Shown piece after piece: positions 34,080 through 45,475 of a stretch of 64,000 nucleotides of DNA. The DNA comes from Aristolochia californica (taxonomy: Eukaryota; Streptophyta; Magnoliopsida; Piperales; Aristolochiaceae). Position numbers and translations under genes: made by a program. The notes below the pieces were generated by a model, which worked only from the letters and a program-made list of their open reading frames with translations, ran no database searches and had not been told where the DNA came from. Positions within the stretch are counted from its first letter, which is position 1; the number at the start of each line of letters is the position of its first letter. The DNA lies in the NCBI GenBank assembly GCA_029961685.1, contig JARWKL010000009.1:8523758-8587757 (forward strand), written 5' to 3'.

Positions 34080-34246
34080 TGTTGGAAGATGGGATCAAGC
34101 CCACAAGCTCAAGACAAGAAGCCCACACGTCAAAGGAGTGGCATATGTGTAAAATATGGAAAGTACCATATTTTACACTTATGCCACTCCTTTGACGTGT
34201 GTGCTTCTTGTCTTGAGCTCGTGGGCTTGAGCCCATATTCCAACAC
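34080..34246 (-). repeat. Palindromic 3' LTR of the mosaic copia element
   Basis: The 167-bp segment folds on itself. The left half (GGGATCAAGCCCACAAGCTC to ATATGG) and the right half (CCATAT to GAGCTCGTGGGCTTGAGCCC) are inverted copies of about 78 bp with few mismatches around a loop of about 6 bases at 34,160. It ends CCAACA, followed by a polypurine tract (rc CTTGAGGGGGAG). No second copy is present at the right end of the element. Confidence 0.8.
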
Positions 34247-34252
34247 TCCCCC

Positions 34253-34648
34253 TCAAGCTGAAGGAGAAAATACATCATAAATACCCAGCTTGCCACATAT
34301 AAACGATAGGATTTTAGATGTAACGGGTTTAGTGAGAATATCAGCTATTTGCTCTTGAGATGACACATGTTTGAGAGAGATTATTCCTGTTTGAAACTTC
34401 TCCCGTATAAAATGACAATTCACCTCAATATGTTTAGTTCTTTCATGAAAATTTGGATTTGAAGTGATATGAATAGCTGCTTGATTATCACAATGCAGAT
34501 TCATGGAACCTTTTTTATAAAAACCTAGTTTGGTAAGAAGGGTCCTAATCCATAAAAGTTCACTAACGGTATGGGCCATAGCTCTGTATTCTGCTTCGGT
34601 GCTAGATCTTGCAACCACATTTTGCTTCTTACTTTTCCATGTAACCAA
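34253..34648 (-). pseudogene. Copia RNase H domain
   Basis: 131 open codons read VTWKSKKQNVVARSSTEAEY, a typical copia RNase H1 start, then LHCDNQAAIHI and ERTKHIEVNCHF to the terminal ADILTKP motif. The stop lies just before the polypurine tract and 3' LTR. The frame is separated from reverse transcriptase by a one-base shift at about 34,760. Confidence 0.9.
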
Positions 34649-34700
34649 ATTTCCCCCAACCAGAGTACAATATCCTGATGTAGATTTTCTATCATCAGAT

Positions 34701-35519
34701 CTAGCCCAATCTACATCTGAGAAGCCTTCTATATTGAAGTGCCCATGCTGTTTTATATAGCAATCCTCTTCCTGGAGCTCCTTTTAGATAACGTAATATT
34801 CTCTCTAAAGCCTGCCAGTGGGTAATTTGTGGTTTGTGCATGAATTGACTCACCATACTTACAACATATGATATGTCTGGCCTAGTTACCGTGAGATAAA
34901 TCAGTTTTCCCACGAGTCTTTGATATTTGCCAATATCAATATCTTCTTCATTTGTGGCACATAATTTTACATTTGTATCCATAGGTGTGTCAACTGGTCT
35001 ACAACCCTTCATTCCTGTTTCTTCAAGGAGATCCAAGACATATTTCCTTTGAGACAATATTATCCCATGTTTGGATTGAAGAACTTCTATACCCAAAAAA
35101 TATTTAAGCATACTAAGGTCTTTAGTCTTGAATTCCTGACATATCATCTGTTTCACCTCTTGTATGCTCAAAGCATCATCACCGGTTAAGATAATATCAT
35201 CCACGTATACGGCCAATAATATTTTCCCTTTGACCGTATCTTTATAATATACGGAATGATCAACTGAGCACCGATGAAAACGAAACCGTAGGAGTGTTTG
35301 ACTAAATTTATCAAACCAAGCCCGAGGGGACTGCTTAAGCCCATATAAAGACTTTTTTAACCGACATACTGACTCCCCCTCAACCACATAACCAGGTGGT
35401 TGAACCATATAAATTCCCTCACTGATATCACCATTTAAAAAAGCATTTTTAACATCCAAGTGATAGACGGGCCATGAGGAGTTAGCAGCAATAGATAAGA
35501 TGATGCATACCGAATTCAA
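34701..35519 (-). pseudogene. Copia reverse transcriptase
   Basis: 272 open codons contain YHLDVKNAFLNGDI (first catalytic Asp), SLYGLKQSPRAWF and the YVDDIILTG active-site motif, followed by FKTKDLSMLKYFLGIEV and RPDISYVVSMVSQF. The catalytic residues are intact. Upstream, the frame is broken by a nonsense codon (at 35,588) and a frameshift near 35,560. Confidence 0.92.
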
Positions 35520-35587
35520 TTTTGCAACAGGAGAGAAGGTCTCCTCATAATCTATCCCATAGCACTGCGATAGCCCTTAGCAACCAA

Positions 35588-36559
35588 TCAAGCTTTAAGA
35601 CGAGCAACCAATCCATCCGGATTATGTTTCACCGAAAAAACCCATCGACAACCAACCGGTCTTTTACCTTTCGGGAGTGATGTTAAGTACCAGGTTTGGT
35701 TTTCATATAAAGCGTGCATTTCTTCATCCATTGCCGCCTTCCATCCTGGATGTCTCAGGGCCTCCTGATACGACTGTGGAACGGAAGAAGAAGAAAGGGA
35801 CATAAGAAACTGAAAACACTCGGAAGACAAGCGATGGTGAGACATAAAATTTGAGATAGGATGCGAAGTGGTACATGAACGACATTCTTTTCTTAAAGCA
35901 ATAGGCCGAGTATCAAATTCAGGCCCATACATAGGAGGAGAAGGACTTACCTCAGGTGGATCTGAAAACTCCACAGGTGAAGGTACGACTGGTGCATCAG
36001 GGGATGGATCCACTTCAAGATTGAACGGCACAAGCGGACAAGGAGTAGTAGAAGGACAAGTCCATCCTGGAGGAGCATCATGGGAAGAGTAGAAGGAAGT
36101 GTCCTCAAAGAAAGTCACATCCCTAGAGATAAACATCCTCCGAAGGGTAGGATTATAACAGACATAACCTTTCTGGGAACGAGAGTATCCCAAAAAAATG
36201 CACTTCATAGACCGAGGATCAAGTTTATTTTTATATGGAGATGTAACATGAACAAAACATGTACATCCAAACACTTTCAAAGGAAGAGAAAAAGGATCTT
36301 CACCATTAAATAACACAGAGTAAGGAGTTTTATGATGAAGGGCTGATGAAGGTAACCTATTAATGAGAAAGCATGCTGTAAGTATAGCATGAGGCCAATA
36401 GAAATAGGGTACCTTCATGGAGTAGAGGAGGCCCCAAGCAACTTCAAGAAGATGACGATTCTTCCTTTCAGCAACACCATTTTGTTGAGGAGTATAGGCA
36501 CATGATGTTTGATGAATAAGCCCATTACTCTCACAAAATGATTTGAAGTCATGAGACAT
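35588..36559 (-). pseudogene. Copia integrase C-terminal half and RT start
   Basis: 323 open codons. The start carries the end of the integrase core (YTPQQNGVAERKNRHLL, with the catalytic Glu), then FGCTCFVHV and CIFLGYSRSQKGYVCYNP of the copia C-terminal domain. A Pro/Ser-rich linker follows, then the RT N-terminus (WKAAMDEEMHAL and GCRWVFSVKHNPDG). It ends at a TGA where Arg is expected. Confidence 0.9.
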
Positions 36560-37149
36560 GTATTCCTTAGCATTATCAGATCTGTTTGAATTTTTTTCCC
36601 AAATTGTGTCAAGACCATAGCATGAAAATTTTTAAACAAAGGAAGAATTTCAGAACGCTCTTTAAATAGAAATAACCAAGTCACTCGAGTAAAATCATCA
36701 ACAAAAATGACAAAATATTTAACTTGGGAAATATTTGAAACACATAAAGGGCCCCATACATCAGAATGTATTAGCTCAAACGGAGAAGTACTTGTAGTTG
36801 TAAGACGAGGAGAATATGTACTCCTGACATGTTTACTTAATTGACAAACCTCACAACTGATATTAGAAAGTCCTTTTAAAGATGGAACCAAAGAACGAAG
36901 TGAAGGGGTAGATGGATGACCAAGTCGGTTGTACCAAAGTTGGGCCTCAGATGTAGTGGACGATAATGCAGCTAATGGTGGAAGAGTGAAGTAGTACAAA
37001 CTCCCCTTTTCATGGCCGCCACCAATCACCCACTTCGTAGTGAGATCCTGAAAGACACAAGAAGACGGTGAGAAGGTGATAGAGCAATTTAATTGTTTGG
37101 TCAATTGGCTAACCGAGAGCAAATTTAAAGGAAATTGAGGAACAAACAA
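36415..37149 (-). pseudogene. Copia protease end, GAG-preintegrase and integrase N-terminus
   Basis: This frame continues gag after a single TGA at 37,249-37,251. It shows LPLAALS.., LWYNRLGHPS and CEVCQLSKH (integrase HHCC zinc site), HSDVWGPL and VIFVDDFTRVTW (the two integrase Asp). A one-base loss at about 36,590 shifts the frame just before the segment carrying the catalytic Glu. Confidence 0.9.
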
Positions 37150-37248
37150 AACATCTTGAAGGGGAATAGATGAAGTAAGAGAGGAGGAACCTTTGCCAAG
37201 GACCTTGGTTTGGGTACCATCAGCAATAGTAATGAATTTATGAGGATA

Positions 37249-38376
37249 TCAAGGAGATAAGGACTGCAACAAGTGTTTGTTACCTGATAGATGTTCGAAG
37301 GCCCCGGAGTCGATGATCCAAGAGGAAGAGGAAGAAGAGGAAGAAAGCATACCTGAGGCAATAGTTGTGGCAGATGTAGATGATGAGGGAATAGATGATT
37401 CCATGAAGGACTTCATTTTCTGAAATGTAGCATAGTCCTCAGCTGTAAGAGTCACATTTCCGGATGATGATTCAGCCTTATCTTCATTTTTCTCAACGTT
37501 AACTGAGACTGGGTTAGCTGTGGCCCAATCAGGCTTGCCATGAAGTTTCAAGCATGATGCCACAAGGTGGTTCTGACGGCCACAATAAGTGCAAAGTTGA
37601 GGCTCAGTACGAAAAGAATTCTGACCCATTCTACCACCTCTATTTTCAGCCCCTCTCATAGTTCGACCCCCTCTCATATTTCTGCCCCGTCCTCGGGATG
37701 AGAAAGATATTCCCCGATTGCCAGAGAACATCATCAATGGAGCATCAATAGGAGAAGGAGGGGATGGATCTGGTATCCTAAGTAATGTAACACTAATATC
37801 ATCGAATGATGGAAGAGCAGAAGAACTTAGAAGTTGAGTTTTGGCCACCTCAAGGTATGGTTTAATATTCGATAAGCAAATGGCTGCTGCCAAAGCTTCT
37901 CTTTGTTGTTCTTGAACGGCAATATCAGTGGAATATGGCTGAGCTAGTTTCCATTCTTGAAGAAGACCACGAAACCGTGCCAAAAATTCATGAATATTAT
38001 CTCCATGTTTTGTATGCAGCATGTTTTGTAAGACATCATATATTTTTTGTAATGAAACAGTGCTTGAGTAAAGCTTGGCACCAGTGTCCCATATGTTCTT
38101 GGTGGTTTCCAAGTGGACCACATTGTTGGCCACCTGCTCTTCCATGCTATTAATGAGCCAACTTATCACCATGTTATCATCCTTAATCCACTTGTGGTAG
38201 GACGCATCTTCATCATTAATCGGAGGAGGAAAGTTAACAACGTGGCTCAAGAGGTCACGAGTAATAAGAACTCTCCGAACTGATTGTGACCAGCTCATGT
38301 AATTGGAGAGACCTCTAAGTGGAATTGTAGTAATACGGAGTATATAACTCTTATTACTATTGTATCCAATCTCCAT
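37249..38376 (-). CDS. Copia gag with protease start, 375 codons
   Basis: The ATG at 38,376 starts a gag of the copia UBN2 type (LRGLSNYMSWSQSVRRVL, then KNIWDTGAKLYSS and FLARFRGLLQEWK). A basic RG-rich stretch and one CCHC knuckle (CTYCGRQNHLVASC) lie at about residues 263-276. The protease motif IIDSGAFEHLSG lies near the end. A TGA at 37,249 cuts the polyprotein within protease; the open frame beyond it is collinear. An ATG at this point fits because the leader and primer site lie 880 bp upstream. Confidence 0.88.
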   Translation of the reverse strand: MEIGYNSNKSYILRITTIPLRGLSNYMSWSQSVRRVLITRDLLSHVVNFPPPINDEDASYHKWIKDDNMVISWLINSMEEQVANNVVHLETTKNIWDTGAKLYSSTVSLQKIYDVLQNMLHTKHGDNIHEFLARFRGLLQEWKLAQPYSTDIAVQEQQREALAAAICLSNIKPYLEVAKTQLLSSSALPSFDDISVTLLRIPDPSPPSPIDAPLMMFSGNRGISFSSRGRGRNMRGGRTMRGAENRGGRMGQNSFRTEPQLCTYCGRQNHLVASCLKLHGKPDWATANPVSVNVEKNEDKAESSSGNVTLTAEDYATFQKMKSFMESSIPSSSTSATTIASGMLSSSSSSSSWIIDSGAFEHLSGNKHLLQSLSP

Positions 38377-39259
38377 GATGAGGCAAGTAAAATATGGAGG
38401 TCAAGGGAAAAGGCCTTCTTCAAAGAACAATTACTCTATGTAATTTGAAGAACCCGTAGACCAAATCAATCACCAACAAAAGAGAACAAGAACCAATTTC
38501 TTTCACAAGGGCAAGAACCAAATTATCAAAAAAATTGTGCCTTTAGAAAGTGATAATAACATCCATCCATCACTCAACTTCTCTTGTATTCATAAGAACA
38601 AAGAGAAGAAAGTAGACGCAACCGATTAGGCCTTAATCCAAACTCCAACACAAACGAGCAATAGACAAAAATTTAGAGAAGATTTAATGACAAACCAAGA
38701 CACTTGGAAGAGATTTATCTTCAGCTCATGGGAGACTTCAACATAAGAAAAAAATTCAATTGTTGAAGTTAAAAAAAACTGAACTACAAAGGGTAAATGG
38801 CTGTTGGCATTTCATCAAACATGTAATGGGCATCCAACAACACAACACAAACCCATGAGCAACCTAAAGTAGGAGAAGATACAGCAACATGTGCTGGAAT
38901 TCTACCTCAAATGAGATAGATCCAAATTACATAAAGGTAATTGAATTTCACCCATCAATCTTAATAAGATGCAAACAACAAATGATCTTGATCACTCTTG
39001 TAATTGATTTACAAGGAGTCAAGATTATAACATCAATTTAGTCATAGAACTAAATCTTTACAACATATAAAGATTTATCTTGACTTGATGTGACTCAAAA
39101 TTCAAGAAGTAAAGAAAAACAGTAAAAAGGAGTATGTAAATAAGAAAAAGGAACAAAAAAAAATGTAAATAAGAAGATAATGAACTTATCTCTTTATGAC
39201 TGAACTCCTTTTACAACTTCTTGAACAGATTTCATAATAAATCCATGAAGAGATCCTAA
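38377..39259 (-). other. Leader of the mosaic copia element
   Basis: About 880 bp between primer site and gag. It is A-rich on the + strand with no open frame of note. An internal direct repeat of 'catcaatttagtcatag..' type is not obvious. Confidence 0.5.
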
Positions 39260-39279
39260 ACTCCTTGCTCTGATACCAT

Positions 39280-39619
39280 GTAGAATTTAGGATCTCATGA
39301 AAGGAACTTTAGATCAACAAGAAAGAAGAAGAAGAAGAAGAGAGAAGGAGAAGAGAAGAAGAAGAACATGGTATCAAAGCAGGTTGGTCCCGAGTTCAAG
39401 TCCCGCTCCCACCAAATTTTGTCCCAGGTATTTCTGCTGAATTTGTCCTGGGTTTTTCCAGGAGTTTGTCCCGGGTTTTTCTGGTGAATTTGTCCACGGG
39501 TTTTCCCGTGTGGGGGAGTGTTGGAATTTGTATTTGTATCGACCGGGTCAGTCCTTATATAAGATCCGTGGGGTTGCTTTCCTAATAGGTTCGAGCCTTT
39601 TAGCCCAATGGTTTCAACA
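39280..39619 (+). mobile_element. TRIM-like half element fused to the copia 5' end
   Basis: The 89-bp block 39,280-39,368 starts TGTAGAATTTAGG and ends GAAGAACA. It is followed by a + strand Met-tRNA primer site TGGTATCAAAGCAGGTTGG, a Pro-codon-like 'tttgtcccgggttttt' repeat tract, a polypurine tract (GTGTGGGGGAG) and an LTR of about 109 bp (39,511-39,619) beginning TGTTGGAATTTGT, with a TATA-like 'ttatataaga'. A matching LTR on the left side of this unit is missing. The opposite primer site of the copia element abuts the same 89-bp block on its left. Confidence 0.7.
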
Positions 39620-40339
39620 AAAGTCTCGTTCTTGATAGCATAAAATAGCTCGGAAGTTGAAGCTTTCTACTGCTGCATGAACCTCTTTTGTAATCTAACC
39701 TTTGCTGCTTCAAATATTGATTTCTCTTTGTAGATAACTCCGATTGAAAAAAGTCATTTTTCTATGGAAAATAGACTCGAATATCTTTCCATCAATATAT
39801 AATATGAAATATAAAAATCTCAGCATATATGTGAAAACGTAAATAAAATAATGAGTATAGGGACTAAAAAAAGAGAAATACGAAGCTAAACTGCTTGAGA
39901 TAATAGATCAGAAAAATGATCACATTATCTCTATGGGTTGACCGAGTCAACACACAGAACCTGCTCTGAGACCATGTTGAATTTATGGAAAAAAAATACT
40001 TTATTGACTTGTTGTAATAGAGTGCATGAACCTCAAATAGAGGAAGGTAGTAGAGTCCATTTACAATTAAACTACCTTTATCACAATTACACCCAAACTT
40101 TAACACTTGATAAGTCTTAGCATAATTAAATAACCCAATATAAAAAGAAGACTAACATGACTAAAATAACTTTAAACTAAAACTCTTCTACAAGACTTGT
40201 GTCCATAATAAATCTAATACTGTAATACTTATTATTGTGTAGGACTTATCATGCCACCTCATGTGATCATGGTGGGTCCCACTAGCTCGTGTGATCATGG
40301 TGAGTCCATATCTTATGGGCTTGGACCCATCTTCCATCA

Positions 40340-40673
40340 CATTTGGATACGTGGGCCTTCCTTGATTAAAATTTTAATAGTATAAAAGTAAGCATTTGTT
40401 TAATTATTATATTTAATTAATTAACTAATATTAATTTAATTTTCTAAAAGTCAAATATATAAAAATATTTTATTAATAAATAATCTCTTTGTACTTTACA
40501 CCGCACTTTCCATTGTGCATACAAACACAAACAAGTACTATACACTGTACTTTACATAGTGCACACTAACACAAACAAGTACTTTATATTGCATTTTTCA
40601 TTACGCACACTAACATAAACAAGTAATTAATTGTCACTTTCACTAGGTAAAGTACTTTCACTTTCCCCAGCAC
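40340..40673. other. AT-rich arm-like module, unit 2 copy
   Basis: Copy of 10,759-11,092; no gene. Confidence 0.6.
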
Positions 40674-42220
40674 TTACAATTCGTAACTTCTGCGTTCTGA
40701 GATAACTTCTTCACATTCAGCAAGTTTATGAGTGAGGCGAGAGTTCTCAGCTGTGGTACTCTGTAATTCTACTTCCAGAACATGATTTTCTGACTTCAAA
40801 TCATTGCATCTAGATATGCACTCAACTTCAGAGTCCCTCAATATCTCGATCTCATGCAACGTAGATTGAAGTTTAAGAGTGAAAAATCCTCTAGAATTGT
40901 CTTCATGCTTTAACTGCTACTCAAGCTATCTATATCTTTTGCTTCAGAAGTTTAATCTTACCATTGATTTCATCCAAAGCCCCTTCTAAAATATCTGAAG
41001 ACACTCCCAAAATGTACATTTTGTACATACACCCCAGAAAGTTCAGCTTTCTGCTCCACCAAGAGTTCTTCATGTGATGGAAATGATCTACCGGTTAGCT
41101 TTTTAACAGGCTCTTCATTCCAAAGTTTGTCTTTTGGTTCAGCTACATCTAACTTTTGACGATGCAATCTAGACTTTAGAATGTCCTCTGGATGGGTCAA
41201 TGCACCATCAACATTTGAGGATAATAAGCATTTAATTAGCTCTGTAGAGTCTGATTTGAATCTTACTATTGAATTTACCTGCTTTAAAAGTGAAAATAAG
41301 CATGAAACCCCATCCCAGAAAAGATTAAATATGAAAAAAATGAAGTGAAATAAAATTTCAAAAACCAACAGTAAGACCTGAAGAATTTAGTGTGTCATTT
41401 CAATGGAATTTTCACCAGTAGCCTATTAGATAGATCAAAACATTGACCTGAAAGTGAATTTTATAAATTAGTTTCAAAGACAAAGTTAACTGTGTCATAG
41501 TAATGAAAAATAAGAAAAGACCATGCAAGTAGCAGAGTACTTGATAATAGAGAAAGATATAAATTCACACACATGCAACATGCAACCTTAATAGAAATCA
41601 CAATGACAAACATCAGGATATAGCAACATAATGAAGTATTATTCAACTTTTATTTTCTGTAAGAATAGAGCAAGTAAATCAGAAGGGTCAGGCGTCCCGT
41701 TGAAACTATGAAAAGGCAGCAAGCAAGAAGACATCCATGGCTACCTGAAATCTTTCTCCATGTAGGCAACATATTTTTGGGAATATTCATTTGCAAAACA
41801 AAGTAATATTTTTCCAAAATTTTTAAAATCTTTTTAAGTTTTCCTAAATTTTATAGTAAATCTTTACGAAACTTCATGCACACACAGCAAATACGTTTCA
41901 ATAAAATTTTTTTACTGTGCAAGTCAATAATAGAGAATACATACACTTCCAAAAGTTACAGTAAACATTTACTCAATTAAATGGGACATTGCAAATCCTT
42001 GGCTATATCATGGTCGCATGTTTCTCAATGAATTCTACCTTCTCATGGTCTAAAAAAAAAAAAAACATAAATTCGTATATTGCCACAAATAAAAGGTTCA
42101 AATGAAAATCTTATAGAATCTTTCCAAATAAGTTGGTTAAATTTCAGTCACATCAATTATAACTTTAGTTTACTGTCAATTAGAATTTAATTATTTAAAT
42201 CATCAACTAAAGTGTATATA

Positions 42221-42268
<48 letters not shown>

Positions 42269-42303
42269 GGGGAAGGTTGTGCGTGGGTGCTCGTGTGTGT
42301 GGA
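40674..42303 (-). pseudogene. NT-C2/coiled-coil gene 3' exons, unit 2 copy
   Basis: Copy of 11,093-12,757. The coiled-coil exon (40,674-40,860) reads CNDLKSENHVLEVELQ and ENSRLTHKLAECEEV. The second block (41,040-41,290) follows a better acceptor (LLKQ, cag) and reads VNSIVRFKSDSTELIK. The block equivalent to 12,430-12,510 has lost about 75 bp near 42,025. Confidence 0.6.
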
Positions 42304-43738
42304 TGTTGCGGTCCCGGATCTAACACAGTGATTCGTAGGGAAGAAGAAGATAAGAGAAGAATCAAGCCGAATGGAAGCTTGAAAACCCTAGGTTCGTCAA
42401 GGAGAACGCACAACCCTAAGTTCGTTTAGGAGAACTCAAAACCCTGTTTAGACTAAAATCAGGCTTGCCCTTTCTAATTCCTTTCACCCCTTAAGTAGGG
42501 TTTATGCTAACAAGGGTTCAAGATAAAGAATTACAATAATACCCCTACGGCATACTAACTCATCTATTGAAATAAAAATAAAGTAAAAATAAATAGAAAG
42601 AAAAACAATTAACTTAATACTAGATGACTCAGCCACTACGCCTCTGTATGACTCGGCCTGCTATTGAGTTCATAACATCACTCCCCTCGTGGAGAAAGAG
42701 CTTCCTCAAGCATGAAGGTAGGGTATGCGTGCTGAAACGTCTCCACATCTTCCCATGTAACATCTGTGGCATCTGTGTCAACCCACTAGGCGACCCAAAC
42801 AGTGTAAGCGCTCCAATGTAACACCTCGGACGGAGAGATTGCGGTATCCAAAATCCACCACTGGTTTCCCCCGTTGACAGAATGTTCCTCCAGAAAATTG
42901 TTTTTTTGGGTGAGAATCCAACACTTCCAGTATTACTCGTTGCAGCAACCCACCACATGGTCAAGCAACCAAACAATAGTCTAAACTATCACCTGCTCCA
43001 ATTTGGCAAGACCATGACTGGCCAACAAGATGTTCCACCATAATCTTCGTAAACCCATGTGAGAATGAACCCACCAATGCGAAAAGTTAACAAAATAGGG
43101 AACTATAATGTATTGACTTGTTGTCTACCCAAGTTCTGTCAGTGTACCATCTCTTTTTTTTGGCATAAACTACTGACCTCGGACCACTCTACATATCCTT
43201 GTGAAATCCACACGTAGCCGCAACAGTACTGGTTAAGGCTCTGACTAATTCTGTGTAAATAAGTCCAATTCTTGGAACACGAGCAATTCCAAGGTTTGGA
43301 CCCAGATCAAGTTCAATTGGCACTAAAAATAGTTGACCTGAAAACATTTGCATCTATTTTCCACTTCCTGTATTGTTTATCCCATAATAGAGAGCAGCAA
43401 CATAAGCCTCACATGCATATTCATGCAAGTAAGCCACCAATAGCCGTGCTCAAATTTGAGTGAGAACCTCAGCTTCTGTAAAGTAGTGTGAATGGGGGCA
43501 GTTAAAATCTCTCTTGATGTAAGCCTACAAGAGTTTCCCTTTATGTAATGCACCCAGATTCGCGCTAGCTGTGAGTAAACCCACTACAATAAATTGATCT
43601 AGAATTGATGGTATGTACATCACTGGTTTGTAGGCAACAGTAAAAACCGTGGATGATATGTTGGGCCAGCACCCAGTCTGGCCAGTGTAATCCTCTATCA
43701 CTTTGGTTGCTGTTGCAGGGTACTGATAGATGCCATAT

Positions 43739-45347
43739 TCTGACATGAGAACTAGGTTAATGATAATAGAATAACCTTTATAATTGTGTTATAGGTGGTT
43801 ATTTATCGGTTTTCAAATGAAATGAGCATTTATTGAATTTGGCATTAATCACTGTCTATATTGCATATTTCTCTCTCCTGAATTATATTTCATTATTTTT
43901 TAGTTTTATTTCTTCCTGAAATGCTTTTTATAGATTCAATTATGGAATTTCAGGAGAATTTGGGTGGAGAAGAAGATATTTACCAAAATGCCCTTAGTGA
44001 AATGGAGGTAATTTCTAGGGCAAATAGTTTTAAAATAAGAAAAATCATATTTAAAGAGGAAGGGGAGTGTCGAACGAGAGGGACCAAGAGGAGAGACCCA
44101 GGAGGGAAAACCCGAGAGGGGGAAGCGTGAAGAGAAAACAGAGACGGAGACCAAAACAGAGGACTTTGACCGGAAACAGGGGAGGACTCGAGAGGAGTTC
44201 CCCGCCGTCGTTCGCCGGGCCAATACCTTCCACCGCGCCACCATCGTCCACCGCCGTCCATTGACGTCCAGCAACCGAGAACAAACCCGAGGAGAGCTCG
44301 AGAGAGTCTCCGTCGAGGTGAGTTCGACAGTCGTCGCTCGCCAGGTCGAGAAGTGATCCAAGAGGGCTTCTCCGGTGCCAACTTCGCTTTTCGACCATCC
44401 TCCGGCGTCGGTTACGTATTTTTGATCATTCTCGGAGCGATTCCGACTCCGACCGAGACTCGAGAGAGCCGGTTAGAGAACTTCATCTCTGTTTCGTTCT
44501 TCGCTGGACGTTACCTCCATCCGTCGGCTTCCAACCTTCGTCGCCGGCGTCGTCTCTACCTCCGGCCACTCACTATTGCCACCCGACGCCACCAATTTTG
44601 GGAAATTGCAGCACTCGTGAGAACGAGTTGCTGCCCGACCGAGAGGAAGAAGAAGGGGAGTAATTCATCATTATTGAATTTAATTTTTTATATAGTTTGA
44701 ACTTAGGTTTTGAATGTTAATTGAATCTGATTTGATAATTAATGTTTATTTAAGATTTGTTTTCTGGATATTTGATTAAATTAGCTAATTAGGGTAGGAT
44801 TATAATTGAGGTTGGATTTTGGTATTTTAATCCGATTTCTATCTTTCACTCTATGCGCCCGAGAGGGGCTAGACGCAAGGTTTGAGAAATCGGATTCGTG
44901 ATTACATGGCGCTCGAGAGAGGCACGAATCACAGTAAAATCCAGAGTTGATAATTTTAGCATCATCACAAAAGGAAATTGATTCTCTGCATTCTATTGTA
45001 ATCCGCTCTTTGTCATTAACTCTAGGCGCCCGAGAGGGGCTAGATGCAAGGATTGAGAATCCGGATTCGTGGTTTCGTGGCGCTCGAGAGAGGCACGAAT
45101 CACGATAAAATCCAGAGTTGACGTTTCCTGTTGTGCAAGTAGTTAATTAGATTATTGCTTGATAAAGTAGGATATAATTAGTGTTTAGTTAAGATTAATT
45201 CATCATATTTGGTTAGGCTAGTTGACTGAAGAATACACAAAATTCAATCCTCCCTGTGGATATGACCCTCGCTTACTGCTAGATTACATGAACGATTCGT
45301 ACGCTTGCAAGGTATTAAAGCCGATGTAACTAAATTTTACATCAAAG
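43739..45347 (+). mobile_element. GC-rich insertion, probable solo LTR of a large gypsy element
   Basis: Unit 1 reads 'gcagggtacccactg' continuously at about 14,166; here the sequence is split with (A)GGGTAC on both sides, so this is an insertion with a 5-7 bp target duplication. It starts TGATAGATGCC and ends with ACTTGCAAGG-like and 'ttttacatcaaag' sequence. 'cctccctgtggatatgaccct' near 45,255 is reminiscent of the LTR 3' end of Tat/Athila-type gypsy elements ('tctctgtgg..gacc', 'acttgcaagg', 'catca'). It has a GC-rich block (44,080-44,640). There are two direct repeats of about 98 bp (44,855-44,952 and 45,026-45,122) containing 'gcgcccgagaggggctag' and 'ggcgctcgagagaggcacga'. No second LTR or primer site is present. 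Confidence 0.65.
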
Positions 45348-45475
45348 GGTACCCACTGTGGCCAAGTAGGTCAACCATGCAAGCTACATGATCTTCCTCC
45401 CCCTTGAGTCCATAGGTGTCAAGCGCAAGCCTGGTTGTAATTGTGTTAAACATTCCCAAAACTGCCACAGAAAGT

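Larger units (their letters stand above)
34080..39619 (-). mobile_element. Mosaic copia insertion, 5,540 bp, TSD AAAGT
   Basis: The insertion is framed by AAAGT at 34,075-34,079 and 39,620-39,624; the empty site is 'ataaagtctcattc' at about 10,041 in unit 1. The ends are TGTTGGAAGATG and GTTTCAACA. Copia gag, protease, integrase, reverse transcriptase and RNase H read on the - strand from 38,376 to 34,253. The 3' LTR (34,080-34,246) does not match the sequence at the other end. There, a - strand primer site (39,260-39,279, rc of 'cttgctctgatacca') is followed by an 89-bp TGTA...AACA block (39,280-39,368), then a + strand primer site TGGTATCAAAGCAGG and a TRIM-like half ending in its own polypurine tract and LTR. 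Two retroelements are thus joined head to head within one integration. Confidence 0.8.
32085..40339 (-). mobile_element. Inverted non-autonomous LTR element, unit 2 copy, with nested insertion
   Basis: LTRs lie at 32,085-32,463 and 39,975-40,339 (end mutated to CCATCA). The primer site is better preserved than in unit 1 (TGGTCTCAGAGC). The interior is interrupted at 34,080-39,619 by a copia element; removing it and one AAAGT restores the unit 1 sequence. Confidence 0.85.
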
